A model generated the notes under the pieces. The model saw only the letters and a list, made by a program, of their open reading frames with translations, had not been told where the DNA came from and searched no databases. Shown here piece after piece: positions 1-7,120 of a DNA stretch of 11,633 bases (position 1 is its first letter; each line of letters begins with the position of its first letter). Source of the stretch: JBDUDK01 sp040002995 (GTDB taxonomy: Bacteria > Actinomycetota > Acidimicrobiia > Acidimicrobiales > Ilumatobacteraceae); NCBI GenBank assembly GCA_040002995.1, contig JBDUDK010000014.1, forward strand, positions 1 to 11,633. Reading direction: 5' to 3'. Both the position numbers and the translations under genes were made by a program.

Positions 1-270
1 GCGGCTGCCAAGGAACTCGGCCGCACGGTCATGGTCGGCGGTGTCGATCTCTCGACCGACATCCTGAAGGACATCTCCGCCGGCACGGTGGCCTTCACGA
101 TCGACCAGCAGCAGTATCTGCAGGGATACGTGTCGGTGCTCGCGCTGTACCTGGACGCGACCAACAAGAACACCCTCGGTGGTGGCTTGCCGATCAACAC
201 GGGCCCCGGCTTCGTGGACAAGTCCAACGCCGACGCTGTAGCCAAACTGGTCGCAGCGGGCACCCGCTGA
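1..270 (+). CDS. Sugar ABC transporter substrate-binding protein, C-terminal fragment
   Basis: The reading frame is open from the first base and ends at TGA 268-270, giving the last 89 residues of a larger protein whose 5' part lies outside the window. The visible part matches the closing lobe of RbsB-type periplasmic binding proteins: a VMVGGVDLS strand, then DISAGTVAFTIDQQQYLQGY (the usual 'tiDQqpylqGy' segment of Peripla_BP_4 proteins), a hydrophobic helix, and a short tail ending VAKLVAAGTR. Such proteins capture a sugar or polyol outside the membrane and deliver it to the permease. The permease and ATPase genes follow directly on the same strand, which supports the assignment. The ligand cannot be read from this fragment; the neighbouring kinase and oxidoreductase suggest a sugar or cyclitol. 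Confidence 0.88.
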   Translation, partial: AAAKELGRTVMVGGVDLSTDILKDISAGTVAFTIDQQQYLQGYVSVLALYLDATNKNTLGGGLPINTGPGFVDKSNADAVAKLVAAGTR

Positions 271-275
271 TTTGC

Positions 276-301
276 CGGGCGGTGCAGCGCCCGTCACCGC
301 C
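276..301 (+). other. Short hairpin just after the binding-protein stop
   Basis: Two mutually exclusive stems can form just after the stop codon. One is CGGGCG (276-281) with CGCCCG (288-293). The other is GGCGGTG (278-284) with CACCGCC (295-301), followed by GTTT. It could protect the 3' end of the binding-protein message or weakly terminate it. There is no real T-tract, so this is a structural observation only. Confidence 0.4.
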
Positions 302-315
302 GTTTAGCGTCCGTC

Positions 316-342
316 GGCCGGGGTGACGTCGTCATCCCGGCC
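316..342 (+). terminator. Strong intercistronic hairpin between binding-protein and permease genes
   Basis: A near-perfect inverted repeat pairs GGCCGGGGTGA (316-326) with TCATCCCGGCC (332-342) around the loop CGTCG, with one G-U pair. Only a weak T-containing stretch (GATTGCTCTTCC) follows, so it is not a classic intrinsic terminator. In binding-protein-dependent transport operons, a hairpin at this position commonly stabilises the upstream message or partly terminates, so the binding protein is made in excess over the membrane parts. That role is inferred here. Confidence 0.5.
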
Positions 343-381
343 GATTGCTCTTCCGTGATGTGAATGGGAACGGGGGAACCC

Positions 382-2490
382 ATGACTGTGACAGAGGTTG
401 CCGCTCAGCCGGCGGCCCCGCTGCCGCTCGACGAACGCATCAGTCACCGCGGTCCGATGAGGCGGTGGCTGATCTCACCCGAGATCGGCGCGCTTATCGG
501 AGCCTTCACCGTGTGGACGTTCCTGTGGGGCAACGGCGACACGTTTGGTACTGCGGGCACCACGCTGAACTGGCTCGACGTGGCCGCGCCCTACGGCATC
601 ATGGCCACTGCGATCGCGCTGCTGATGATCGGAGGCGAATTCGATCTTTCATCGGGTGTGATAACCGGCGGAACCGCCATGATCATTGGATTGATGTCCC
701 GGTTCTTCATGGGCAACGGCACCCACATCGGGTGGGCGATCCTCGCGGCGTTCGCCGCCGCTGCTGCCATCGGATGGTTCAACGGTTACATGGTGAACCG
801 CACCGGGCTGCCGAGCTTCATCATCACGCTCGCGTCCTTCTTCGTGATCCGCGGGCTGATGCTCGTGCTCTCGAAACGACTGGCGCAAAAGGTCTACGTC
901 GATCAGATCAAAGATCAGCGCGGGGCCCACACGTTCCATCAGTGGATCGCTCACGAGTGGCTACTCAAAGAGTTCAATGGGCGCGACACGCTTTACGTCG
1001 TTTGCGTCCTCATCGGAGTGGCGCTGTTCGTCTGGGGAATCATCGACCAATCACTCATCCGCCGCATCGGGGTGAACCTGACGGGAATCGTGATGCTCGT
1101 CGTGGGCCTCGCCGTCGGACTCGTCGGTTTCATCGCGTTGAACAACACCGACGGCCTCGGGAACAACGCGCTTTACGGGATATTGAGCGCCGTCGGTGCC
1201 GTCATCGCCATCCTCGGAATCTCCCTGACCCGCTGGACGCGCCGGATCGGCGCCAAAGTGGGCGAGGCACTTGGTTCGTTGCCGCGAGACGCCATGTTGC
1301 GTTGCGGCCTCGGCATTGTGGGTGTGGCGCTCGCGTGCCTGATTCACGTGCCCTTTGATCGTCACGAGCGCAGAGCCGTGATGACATGGACGTCACCAAG
1401 TTTGCGAGTCGTTATCGCCGTGATCGCGGCGCTCATCGGCTTCGTCTTATCGGCGCGGTCGCTGCTGCCCGGGCTGCGTGAACGCCTGCGGGCCGCCGAC
1501 ACCATCAAGCTTGTTCTCTTCAGTGCCTACGCCGCGCTCGTGCTCATGACCCTCACCGTCGCGGTGCTTCAACTCACCACGGTCCAAGCATTGCGGGCGA
1601 TGGGCATGCTCCTGTTGGCCACTGGCGGCGTTGGCATGATGTTGAGCGCCCGCGGCCATGCCGCCAAGACCAGCAAGGGCTGGCAGCTCATCATCGGCGC
1701 GTTGGCTGCGACCGCAGTGGTCGTGGTCGCCCTGGTGTCTCGGGCCGACGCCACGGCAATTCGTTTTCGTACCGTGCTGCCCACGGCGCTGATCATCGTG
1801 GCGACACTGCTGCTGGCGAACACGCTTGTCGAATACGCCATGGAGAAGCGGACTTACGCCGACCCCGTCGCCGACCACGCGGCCAAGCGTTTCCAACTGG
1901 CTGGCACTCTCATCGCCGTCATCGGCATCGCCATCCGGCTGTTGTTTACGAACTTCACCGACGCCCACGCCGCCCGGCTGCGCGCGGCCGGCACGCCCGT
2001 CCCGCAGAACGTGCTGCGCGAGACGGTGATGTGGTGGCTCATCGTGGCCGCCATCGGTGCGTACGTGCTCGCCAAGACGCGCTGGGGCAACTGGATCTTC
2101 GCGGTCGGTGGTAACAAAGAGGCGGCGCGAGCGGTCGGCGTTCCGGCCGACCGGGTCAAGATCGGGCTGTTCGTGACGGTGTCGATGTGTGGCGCCCTGG
2201 CGGGAACGCTCATTGCCTTGCGCTACGGCACGGTGCAGGCCAACCAGGGCACGGGCCTCGAATTCGAGTTCATCATCGCCGCCGTCGTCGGTGGCTGCCT
2301 CATGACCGGTGGCTACGGCTCGGTAATTGGCGCCACGTTGGGCGCGGCGATCCTGGCTATGTCCACCACCGGGTTCCAAACGGTGAGGGACTGGAACGAG
2401 GACGCGCGCTTCGCCTTCCTTGGCGGCGTGCTGCTTGTTGCCGTGCTCCTCAACAACTACACGCGCAAGAAGGCCCAGGAGGCACGATGA
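382..2490 (+). CDS. Sugar ABC transporter permease, RbsC/XylH type, oversized (about 702 aa)
   Basis: This is the membrane-spanning subunit of a sugar importer of the BPD_transp_2 (RbsC/XylH/AraH) family. I chose ATG 382 because GGGGGAA lies about five bases upstream; ATG 364 in the same frame has no ribosome-binding site. Numbered from codon 364, residues 68-170 carry the conserved first half: a helix ending LLMIGGEFDLSSG, then NRTGLPSFIITLASFFVIRG. The ATPase-contact loop GGNKEAARAVGVP is at about 582-594, followed by the helices GALAGTLIAL and GGCLMTGGYGSVIGA. Family members are usually about 320-400 aa. Here about 350 extra residues with roughly ten additional hydrophobic segments lie between residues 200 and 550. 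The stop overlaps the ATPase start (ATGA), so the two are translationally coupled. The family call is secure, but the substrate is unknown. Confidence 0.9.
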   Translation: MTVTEVAAQPAAPLPLDERISHRGPMRRWLISPEIGALIGAFTVWTFLWGNGDTFGTAGTTLNWLDVAAPYGIMATAIALLMIGGEFDLSSGVITGGTAMIIGLMSRFFMGNGTHIGWAILAAFAAAAAIGWFNGYMVNRTGLPSFIITLASFFVIRGLMLVLSKRLAQKVYVDQIKDQRGAHTFHQWIAHEWLLKEFNGRDTLYVVCVLIGVALFVWGIIDQSLIRRIGVNLTGIVMLVVGLAVGLVGFIALNNTDGLGNNALYGILSAVGAVIAILGISLTRWTRRIGAKVGEALGSLPRDAMLRCGLGIVGVALACLIHVPFDRHERRAVMTWTSPSLRVVIAVIAALIGFVLSARSLLPGLRERLRAADTIKLVLFSAYAALVLMTLTVAVLQLTTVQALRAMGMLLLATGGVGMMLSARGHAAKTSKGWQLIIGALAATAVVVVALVSRADATAIRFRTVLPTALIIVATLLLANTLVEYAMEKRTYADPVADHAAKRFQLAGTLIAVIGIAIRLLFTNFTDAHAARLRAAGTPVPQNVLRETVMWWLIVAAIGAYVLAKTRWGNWIFAVGGNKEAARAVGVPADRVKIGLFVTVSMCGALAGTLIALRYGTVQANQGTGLEFEFIIAAVVGGCLMTGGYGSVIGATLGAAILAMSTTGFQTVRDWNEDARFAFLGGVLLVAVLLNNYTRKKAQEAR
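2477..2482 (+). promoter_or_regulatory. Ribosome-binding site of the ATPase gene
   Basis: AGGAGG lies four bases before ATG 2487, inside the last codons of the permease gene. It fixes the ATPase start at 2487 even though the same frame is open back to 2187. Confidence 0.75.
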
Positions 2491-3263
2491 GCACATCTGA
2501 ACCGCTTATCAGACTGCGCAACATTGCGAAGTACTTCGGCAACGTCACCGCGCTCGAAGGCGTCTCCGCCATCGTGAATGCCGGTGAGGTCACGTGCGTG
2601 CTGGGCGACAACGGCGCGGGCAAGTCGACGTTCATCAAGATCCTGTCCGGTCTCCACAAGCCCAGCTCTGGCGAGTATCTCATCGACGGTGTGCCGGTCG
2701 AGTTCGAGTCGCCCCGAGACGCACGCGAACGCGGTATCGCCACCGTTTACCAGGACTTGGCGATCACGCCGCTCATGTCGATCTGGCGCAACTTCTTCTT
2801 GGGCGCAGAGCCCATGCGATCGGGCGTCCTCCTGCGCACGTCATTCATGAAGAAGACGGCCAAGGAAGAGTTGGCCAAGATGGGCATCGACATCCGCGAT
2901 GTCGACCAGCCGGTGGGGACGCTGTCGGGTGGCGAGCGCCAGTCGGTCGCGATCTCGCGCGCCGTCTACTACGGCGCGCGAGTGCTCATCTTGGACGAGC
3001 CGACCTCGGCGCTCGGCGTGCGTCAGTCGGGCATCGTGCTGCGGTATGTGCTCGAGGCCGCGAAACGAAACCTGGGTGTGATTTTTATTACGCACAACCC
3101 GAACCACGCCTACCCCGTGGGCGACCGTTTCCTCATCCTGAGCCGCGGCAAGTCGCTTGGAGAGTTCGGCAAGAACGACATCACGCGCGACGAGATGACC
3201 CGCCTGATGGCGGGAGGCGGTGAGCTTGATCAGCTCACGGCCGAACTCCAAAAGGTGCGATGA
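2487..3263 (+). CDS. Sugar ABC transporter ATP-binding protein, single nucleotide-binding domain (FrcA type)
   Basis: This 258-residue ATPase powers the importer. All motifs are intact: Walker A GDNGAGKST at residues 40-48, Q-loop Gln89 in TVYQDLAI, ABC signature LSGGERQ at 146-152, Walker B VLILDEPTSAL at 166-176, and H-loop His203 in FITHNP. Partners of RbsC-type permeases are most often tandem two-domain proteins of about 500 aa (RbsA, XylG). This one has a single domain, as in the FrcA fructose importer ATPase, so it probably works as a homodimer. The start sits in an ATGA overlap with the permease stop. Its own stop overlaps the kinase start in the same way. The cytoplasmic role is clear; the transported substrate is not. 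Confidence 0.93.
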   Translation: MSTSEPLIRLRNIAKYFGNVTALEGVSAIVNAGEVTCVLGDNGAGKSTFIKILSGLHKPSSGEYLIDGVPVEFESPRDARERGIATVYQDLAITPLMSIWRNFFLGAEPMRSGVLLRTSFMKKTAKEELAKMGIDIRDVDQPVGTLSGGERQSVAISRAVYYGARVLILDEPTSALGVRQSGIVLRYVLEAAKRNLGVIFITHNPNHAYPVGDRFLILSRGKSLGEFGKNDITRDEMTRLMAGGGELDQLTAELQKVR

Positions 3264-4213
3264 GCCTCGAGGGTCCCATCGAGCTCCTTACTATCGGTCG
3301 CGTTTCGGTCGACTTGTATGCCGAGCAAATCAACGCGTCGGTAAGAGCGATCAAGACTTTTCGCAAGTCGATAGGTGGCACGTCTACGAATGTCGCGGTC
3401 GCCGCGGCGCGCTTGGGCAATCACTCGGCGGTTTGCACCCGCGTTGGTCGCGATGAGTTCGGTGACTATGTGAGATGGGCGCTCGCCGAAACGTTCGGTG
3501 TCGACACCAGGTTCGTGGGCGAGGACCTCGACTACAAGACGCCGCTGGCGTTTGCGGTGCTCGATCCTCCCGACGACGCAACAATCATCTTTTACCGCGA
3601 ACCGCGCGCCCCCGACATGAACATCACGATGACCGATCTCGATCCGGAGATCGTGAGATCCGTGCCGATCTTCTGGATGCCGGCGTCGAACGTGGCGTAC
3701 GAACCGAGCCGGTCGACGATGCTCGAGGCGCTGGGCCTTAGGGACCGCCGGCGTCACACGGTCCTCGATCTCGATTGGCGCCCGATGTTCTGGGAGTCGA
3801 CAGCGGAGGGCACCCGGCATATCGCGCCCCTTGTCGATCACGTCACGCTCGCCATCGGTAACCGGACTGAGTGCGAGATCGCCGTGGGTTCGAGTGATCC
3901 GGACACGGCCGCGGATCGTCTCCTCGCGAGAGGGCTGGAGGGCGCCATCGTGAAGATGGGCAGCGACGGTGTGCTGGTGGCGACGAGCGCGGGGGAGCGA
4001 GTTCGTATCAGTCCGGTTCCGATAGAGGTTGTAAACGGGCTCGGCGCGGGTGACGCGTTCGGCGGCGCGCTCTGCCATGGGCTCCTCGCCGGGTGGGACC
4101 TGGTGCGCTCGGCGCGGTTCGCGAACGCGGCGGGGGCCATCGTTGCCTCGCGTCTCATGTGCGCGGACGACATGCCTACGCTCGCCGAGGTCGAGCAGTT
4201 GAGCGGAGAGTGA
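3260..4213 (+). CDS. PfkB-family carbohydrate kinase, similar to 5-dehydro-2-deoxygluconokinase (IolC)
   Basis: This is a 317-residue cytoplasmic sugar kinase of the PfkB (ribokinase) family. The N-terminus reads TIGRVSVDLYAEQ followed by FRKSIGGTSTNVAVAAARLG, with the family's di-glycine at residues 39-40. The C-terminal signature NGLGAGDAFGGAL carries the catalytic base Asp265 and the anion hole Gly-Ala-Gly. The DLYAEQ start, the RVGRDEFGDY segment and the FYREPRAPDMNI segment resemble IolC, the myo-inositol pathway kinase. Such a role would fit the Gfo/Idh/MocA gene next door. The classical iolB, iolD and iolE genes are absent from the window, so another sugar acid or keto-sugar substrate is possible. 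ATG 3260 overlaps the ATPase stop (ATGA). Confidence 0.87.
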   Translation: MSLEGPIELLTIGRVSVDLYAEQINASVRAIKTFRKSIGGTSTNVAVAAARLGNHSAVCTRVGRDEFGDYVRWALAETFGVDTRFVGEDLDYKTPLAFAVLDPPDDATIIFYREPRAPDMNITMTDLDPEIVRSVPIFWMPASNVAYEPSRSTMLEALGLRDRRRHTVLDLDWRPMFWESTAEGTRHIAPLVDHVTLAIGNRTECEIAVGSSDPDTAADRLLARGLEGAIVKMGSDGVLVATSAGERVRISPVPIEVVNGLGAGDAFGGALCHGLLAGWDLVRSARFANAAGAIVASRLMCADDMPTLAEVEQLSGE

Positions 4214-4215
4214 CT

Positions 4216-5388
4216 GTGGCGCGAAGGATCGGGATAGCGGTCATCGGCTTCGGATGGATGGGTCAAGCCCACAGCCGGGGTTACCTGCGCACGCGCACGC
4301 TGTTCAATGATGTGCCGTATGACACCGACCTCGTCGTCTGTGCTGACGATGCGCCTGGTCGGCGCGAGCATGCGAGCCGCGCTTTCGGCTTCCGCGACAC
4401 GACCGCCGACTGGCGCGAGGCGATCGACAGGAGCGACGTAGATGTCGTGTCGATCTGTGCGCCGAACATGTTCCACGAGGAGATCGCGACGGCCGCGGCG
4501 TCGCTCGGCAAGAGCATCTTTTGCGAGAAGCCGGTGGGCGGCACGCCCGAGCAGACCGTGCGGGCCGAGCGCGCCGCGCGACGGGCTGGCGTGATCACCG
4601 GCGTGGGTTACAACTATCGCTGGGCTCCGCTCATCCTGTACACAAAGGAACTGATCGAACGGGGCGAGCTCGGCGAGATCACGAACTACCGCGGCATCTT
4701 CTTCTCGATGTACGGCAGTGACCCGCTCGGCCTGCTTTCCTGGCGCTTCCTGCAGGACCAGGCCGGCTACGGCGCCAGCTCCGACATCCTGAGTCACACG
4801 ATCGATCTGGCCCACCACCTCATCGGCCCGATCACCCGGATCGTCGGCACGACCGAGACGTTCATCAAGGAGCGCCCCCTGCCGAAGCCCGGTGTTGGCA
4901 CGCACTACGACCGCGGCTTGCCGAGCGATCCCACCGGCACGGTCACGAACGAGGACTACGTCGGGGCGATGGCCATATTCGCGAACCGCACCCGTGGCGC
5001 GTTCGAGGCGTCGCGGTCGATCATCGGCCCCGAGAGTCGGAACGCGTTCGATGTCCACGGAACGAAGGGCGCCGTGCATTGGAACCTCGAGCGCATGAAC
5101 GAGGTCGAGCTCTACCTATCGGACGGCAAGGCACGCGGCTACCAAACCGTCTACGCAGGCGACACCATTCCGTACCACAGTGCTTTCGTCGCCGGCACCG
5201 GGAACAGCATCGCGTTCGAGGATCTCGTAACGATCGAGGACCACGAGTTCTTGAGGGCGGTTGCCGAAGAACGAGCGTTCACGCCCGGGTTCGCGGAAGC
5301 GGTCGACTACGTCAGCGTGCAAGCGGCGCTCATGCGATCGAACGCGTCGGGTTGTTGGGAGGACGTCGTCTCGCTACGAGAGGACTGA
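4216..5388 (+). CDS. Gfo/Idh/MocA-family NAD(P)-dependent oxidoreductase
   Basis: This is a 390-residue dehydrogenase of the glucose-fructose oxidoreductase / inositol dehydrogenase / MocA family, predicted to oxidise a sugar or cyclitol in the cytoplasm. The Rossmann motif AVIGFGWMGQAHSRGYL (GxGxxG at residues 11-16) is followed by the family's EKP at 104-106, which contacts the nicotinamide. The catalytic DxxxH-type segment HTIDLAHH has Asp197 and His200/201. I prefer GTG 4216 because GGAGAG at 4205-4210 lies five bases upstream. An in-frame GTG at 4210 would give a GTGA overlap with the kinase stop but is too close to that site. The last 15 bp overlap the end of the convergent LacI gene. 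An 89-bp copy of the gene's start occurs at 9690-9778. Confidence 0.9.
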   Translation: MARRIGIAVIGFGWMGQAHSRGYLRTRTLFNDVPYDTDLVVCADDAPGRREHASRAFGFRDTTADWREAIDRSDVDVVSICAPNMFHEEIATAAASLGKSIFCEKPVGGTPEQTVRAERAARRAGVITGVGYNYRWAPLILYTKELIERGELGEITNYRGIFFSMYGSDPLGLLSWRFLQDQAGYGASSDILSHTIDLAHHLIGPITRIVGTTETFIKERPLPKPGVGTHYDRGLPSDPTGTVTNEDYVGAMAIFANRTRGAFEASRSIIGPESRNAFDVHGTKGAVHWNLERMNEVELYLSDGKARGYQTVYAGDTIPYHSAFVAGTGNSIAFEDLVTIEDHEFLRAVAEERAFTPGFAEAVDYVSVQAALMRSNASGCWEDVVSLRED

Positions 5389-6375
5389 TGCGGGTCCGGT
5401 ACTTCTTCGCGCGACAAGTGTGGGCGTGACCAAGCGCAGTTCCGACGTTTGGCGGCGAGTGATGATCCGTTCCTCTAACAGTTCGATTGCCGCTCGTCCC
5501 ATCTGATCGATCGACTGGTCGACCGAGGTCAGGCTGATGTGGTGCATGCGCGCGAGGAAGTTGTTGTCGTAGCCGACGAGTGACACATCGTCGGGAACCC
5601 TGAGGCCCGCGCTCTCGAGGACGTCGAGCGCTCCGACGGCCACCATGTCGTTCGCGCCGAAGATGGCCGTTGGCCGATTCTTGCGCTTTAAAAGTAGCCG
5701 TGCTGCCTCGGCCCCCGCGCTTTCGGTGAAATCGCCGGGGATGACGTCGGGTACGAGGTGGTTCCCTCGCATCGCCGCCTCATATCCGCGCCAACGGGCG
5801 AGCGCTCCGGCGCCAGCGCCGCCGTGAATATGGGTGATCGATTGATGGCCGAGGTCGACGAGGTGGCGGACGACGAGCCGTGTCCCCTCGTGCTCGTCGT
5901 TCGTTACTGAATCGACCTGCCGGCTCTTCACGACACTGCCAATGACCACCACCGGCACGATGTCGCTCGCGGCGACGATTTTCGCCGGAGGGAGGCGGGG
6001 GCTCACGAGCACCATCCCATCGACGCGGTGTTCGAGCATCACCTCAATCGCGTCGATGTCGCCTTCACTGCGCCGCGACGCGGTGGTGAGCAGCGGCCGG
6101 AGACCGAGGGCGTGCGCCGCTGCCTGCAGACCGTCGTAGACCTCGGCGAAAAACGGATTGTGTAGATCGTTCAGCAACACGCCAATGGTGCGGGTTCGAC
6201 GGCTCGCCAATTGCCTCGCTACCGCGTTGCGGCGGTAGCCGAGTTGCGCGGCTGCTTCGAGCACCCGCCGGCGCCGTTCCTCCGACACGTTGGTGCTGTC
6301 GTTCATCACGAGCGACACCAAGGCGCGTGAAACTCCTGCCGCGCGCGCCACGTCTTCCATCGTCGGGTGAGCCAC
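5374..6375 (-). CDS. LacI-family transcriptional regulator
   Basis: This is a 333-residue LacI/GalR repressor. The N-terminal helix-turn-helix reads MEDVARAAGVSRALVSLVMND, close to the family pattern but with ALVS in place of the usual ATVS in the recognition helix. The minor-groove hinge region (YRRNAVARQLASRRTRTIGVL) and a periplasmic-binding-protein-like effector domain follow (NPFFAEVYDGL, DGMVLVSP, GANDMVAVGALDVL, SLVGYDN, LTSVDQ). I chose GTG 6375 because AGGAGA (plus-strand 6381-6386) is five bases upstream; TTG 6378 is too near to that site. The gene converges on the sugar uptake and catabolism operon and overlaps its last gene by 15 bp. It is therefore the likely sugar-responsive repressor of that operon, and it may also control itself (see the palindrome at 6420-6433). 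The effector is unknown. Confidence 0.93.
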   Translation of the reverse strand: MAHPTMEDVARAAGVSRALVSLVMNDSTNVSEERRRRVLEAAAQLGYRRNAVARQLASRRTRTIGVLLNDLHNPFFAEVYDGLQAAAHALGLRPLLTTASRRSEGDIDAIEVMLEHRVDGMVLVSPRLPPAKIVAASDIVPVVVIGSVVKSRQVDSVTNDEHEGTRLVVRHLVDLGHQSITHIHGGAGAGALARWRGYEAAMRGNHLVPDVIPGDFTESAGAEAARLLLKRKNRPTAIFGANDMVAVGALDVLESAGLRVPDDVSLVGYDNNFLARMHHISLTSVDQSIDQMGRAAIELLEERIITRRQTSELRLVTPTLVARRSTGPASVLS

Positions 6376-6419
6376 CAAGCTCTCCTGCAGCCGAAAGTTT
6401 GCTGTGATGTTACTGGGGC

Positions 6420-6433
6420 TTGGAGCGCTCTAG
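6420..6433. promoter_or_regulatory. Candidate LacI-family operator palindrome
   Basis: TTGGAGCGCTCTAG contains the perfect palindrome GAGCGCTC (6423-6430) and lies 45 bp upstream of the LacI start. LacI-family operators are palindromes with a central CG or GC step, and the known CebR operator of Streptomyces is TGGGAGCGCTCCCA. This site matches it at 10 of 14 positions, including the whole core. Autoregulation is inferred. The promoter of the transport operon is outside the window, so a matching site there cannot be checked. Confidence 0.5.
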
Positions 6434-6508
6434 ACACGCCGGTTACGCGCAGGACCGTGGGCGAGCAGCGCCGAAACTGCGATGGCTACGTCGACCGCTT
6501 CGGTGGCA

Positions 6509-7120
6509 TCAGAGTTTGTTGCGACGCGGCGAGGCTCGGCGCGGCCGGACATGGGCCAGGTACATGTCGATGGCCCGGTCAAGCTGTCCGGTCCAGCGAT
6601 CGCCGCCCGGTTCGTTCGCGAGCTGCTGGTCGGCGAGGCCCATCTGCACGGCGGTCCACAGATCGAGATCGACGGAGTCGACGATGCCGAGGCCGGCGAG
6701 GACGGCCGCCATGTCAGAGAAGGATGACCGGGCGAGCGCCATCGAATCTTCAGACGGTACGAAGTCCGGGATCGTTCGCTGGAACAGCAGTTGGTAGCGC
6801 ACGGGGTCTGCCGTGCAGAACTCGGTGAACCGGGCGGACCCGGTGCGGAACACCTGCTCGGGATCACCTTCTCGGTCGAAGCTGCTCATCCACGCTACGA
6901 GCTGGCGGTGCCACCGGGCGAACAGGGCGTCGTAGATGTCGAGCTTCGAGGGGAAGTACTGGTACAGCGACGAGGAGTGCAGGCCGACTCGGGCCCCGAG
7001 GTCGCGCATCGACAACCCCGCGAGGCCTTCCTCGTGGACGAGCGCGTCTGCGGCCGCGACGATCTCGTCCACGAGCGCTTGACGTCGTCGTGCGTGAGCG
7101 CCGCGCGCAACCGTGCTCAA
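6509..7120 (-). CDS. TetR-family transcriptional regulator
   Basis: This is a 203-residue TetR-type repressor. A basic N-terminal tail (RGAHARRRQ) leads into helix 1 (LVDEIVAAADALVHEEG) and the helix-turn-helix LSMRDLGARVGLHSSSLYQYFPSK at residues 36-59, a canonical TetR pattern. The rest is the less conserved helical ligand-binding domain (EFCTADPVRYQLLFQRTIPDF and beyond). I chose TTG 7120 because it overlaps the upstream stop as TTGA and gives the usual TetR length. The frame is open much further upstream, but only as a shadow of the flavoprotein gene. No strong ribosome-binding site precedes it, so translation probably depends on coupling to the preceding gene. It most likely represses the shared promoter at 8288-8316 until an unknown small ligand is bound. 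Confidence 0.88.
   Translation of the reverse strand: MSTVARGAHARRRQALVDEIVAAADALVHEEGLAGLSMRDLGARVGLHSSSLYQYFPSKLDIYDALFARWHRQLVAWMSSFDREGDPEQVFRTGSARFTEFCTADPVRYQLLFQRTIPDFVPSEDSMALARSSFSDMAAVLAGLGIVDSVDLDLWTAVQMGLADQQLANEPGGDRWTGQLDRAIDMYLAHVRPRRASPRRNKL

Noticed and set aside
345..1358. A 337-codon plus-strand frame within the permease gene
   Set aside because: Arginine- and histidine-rich composition typical of a shifted frame in GC-rich DNA. It lies wholly over the well-supported permease frame and shows no family motifs.
1447..2496. A 349-codon minus-strand frame opposite the permease
   Set aside because: Low-complexity Arg/Gly/His/Asp composition with no motif. It is an antisense shadow of the permease gene.
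3838..5079. A 413-codon minus-strand frame opposite the kinase and oxidoreductase
   Set aside because: It runs across two coupled genes with clear motifs on the other strand and has no recognisable domain.
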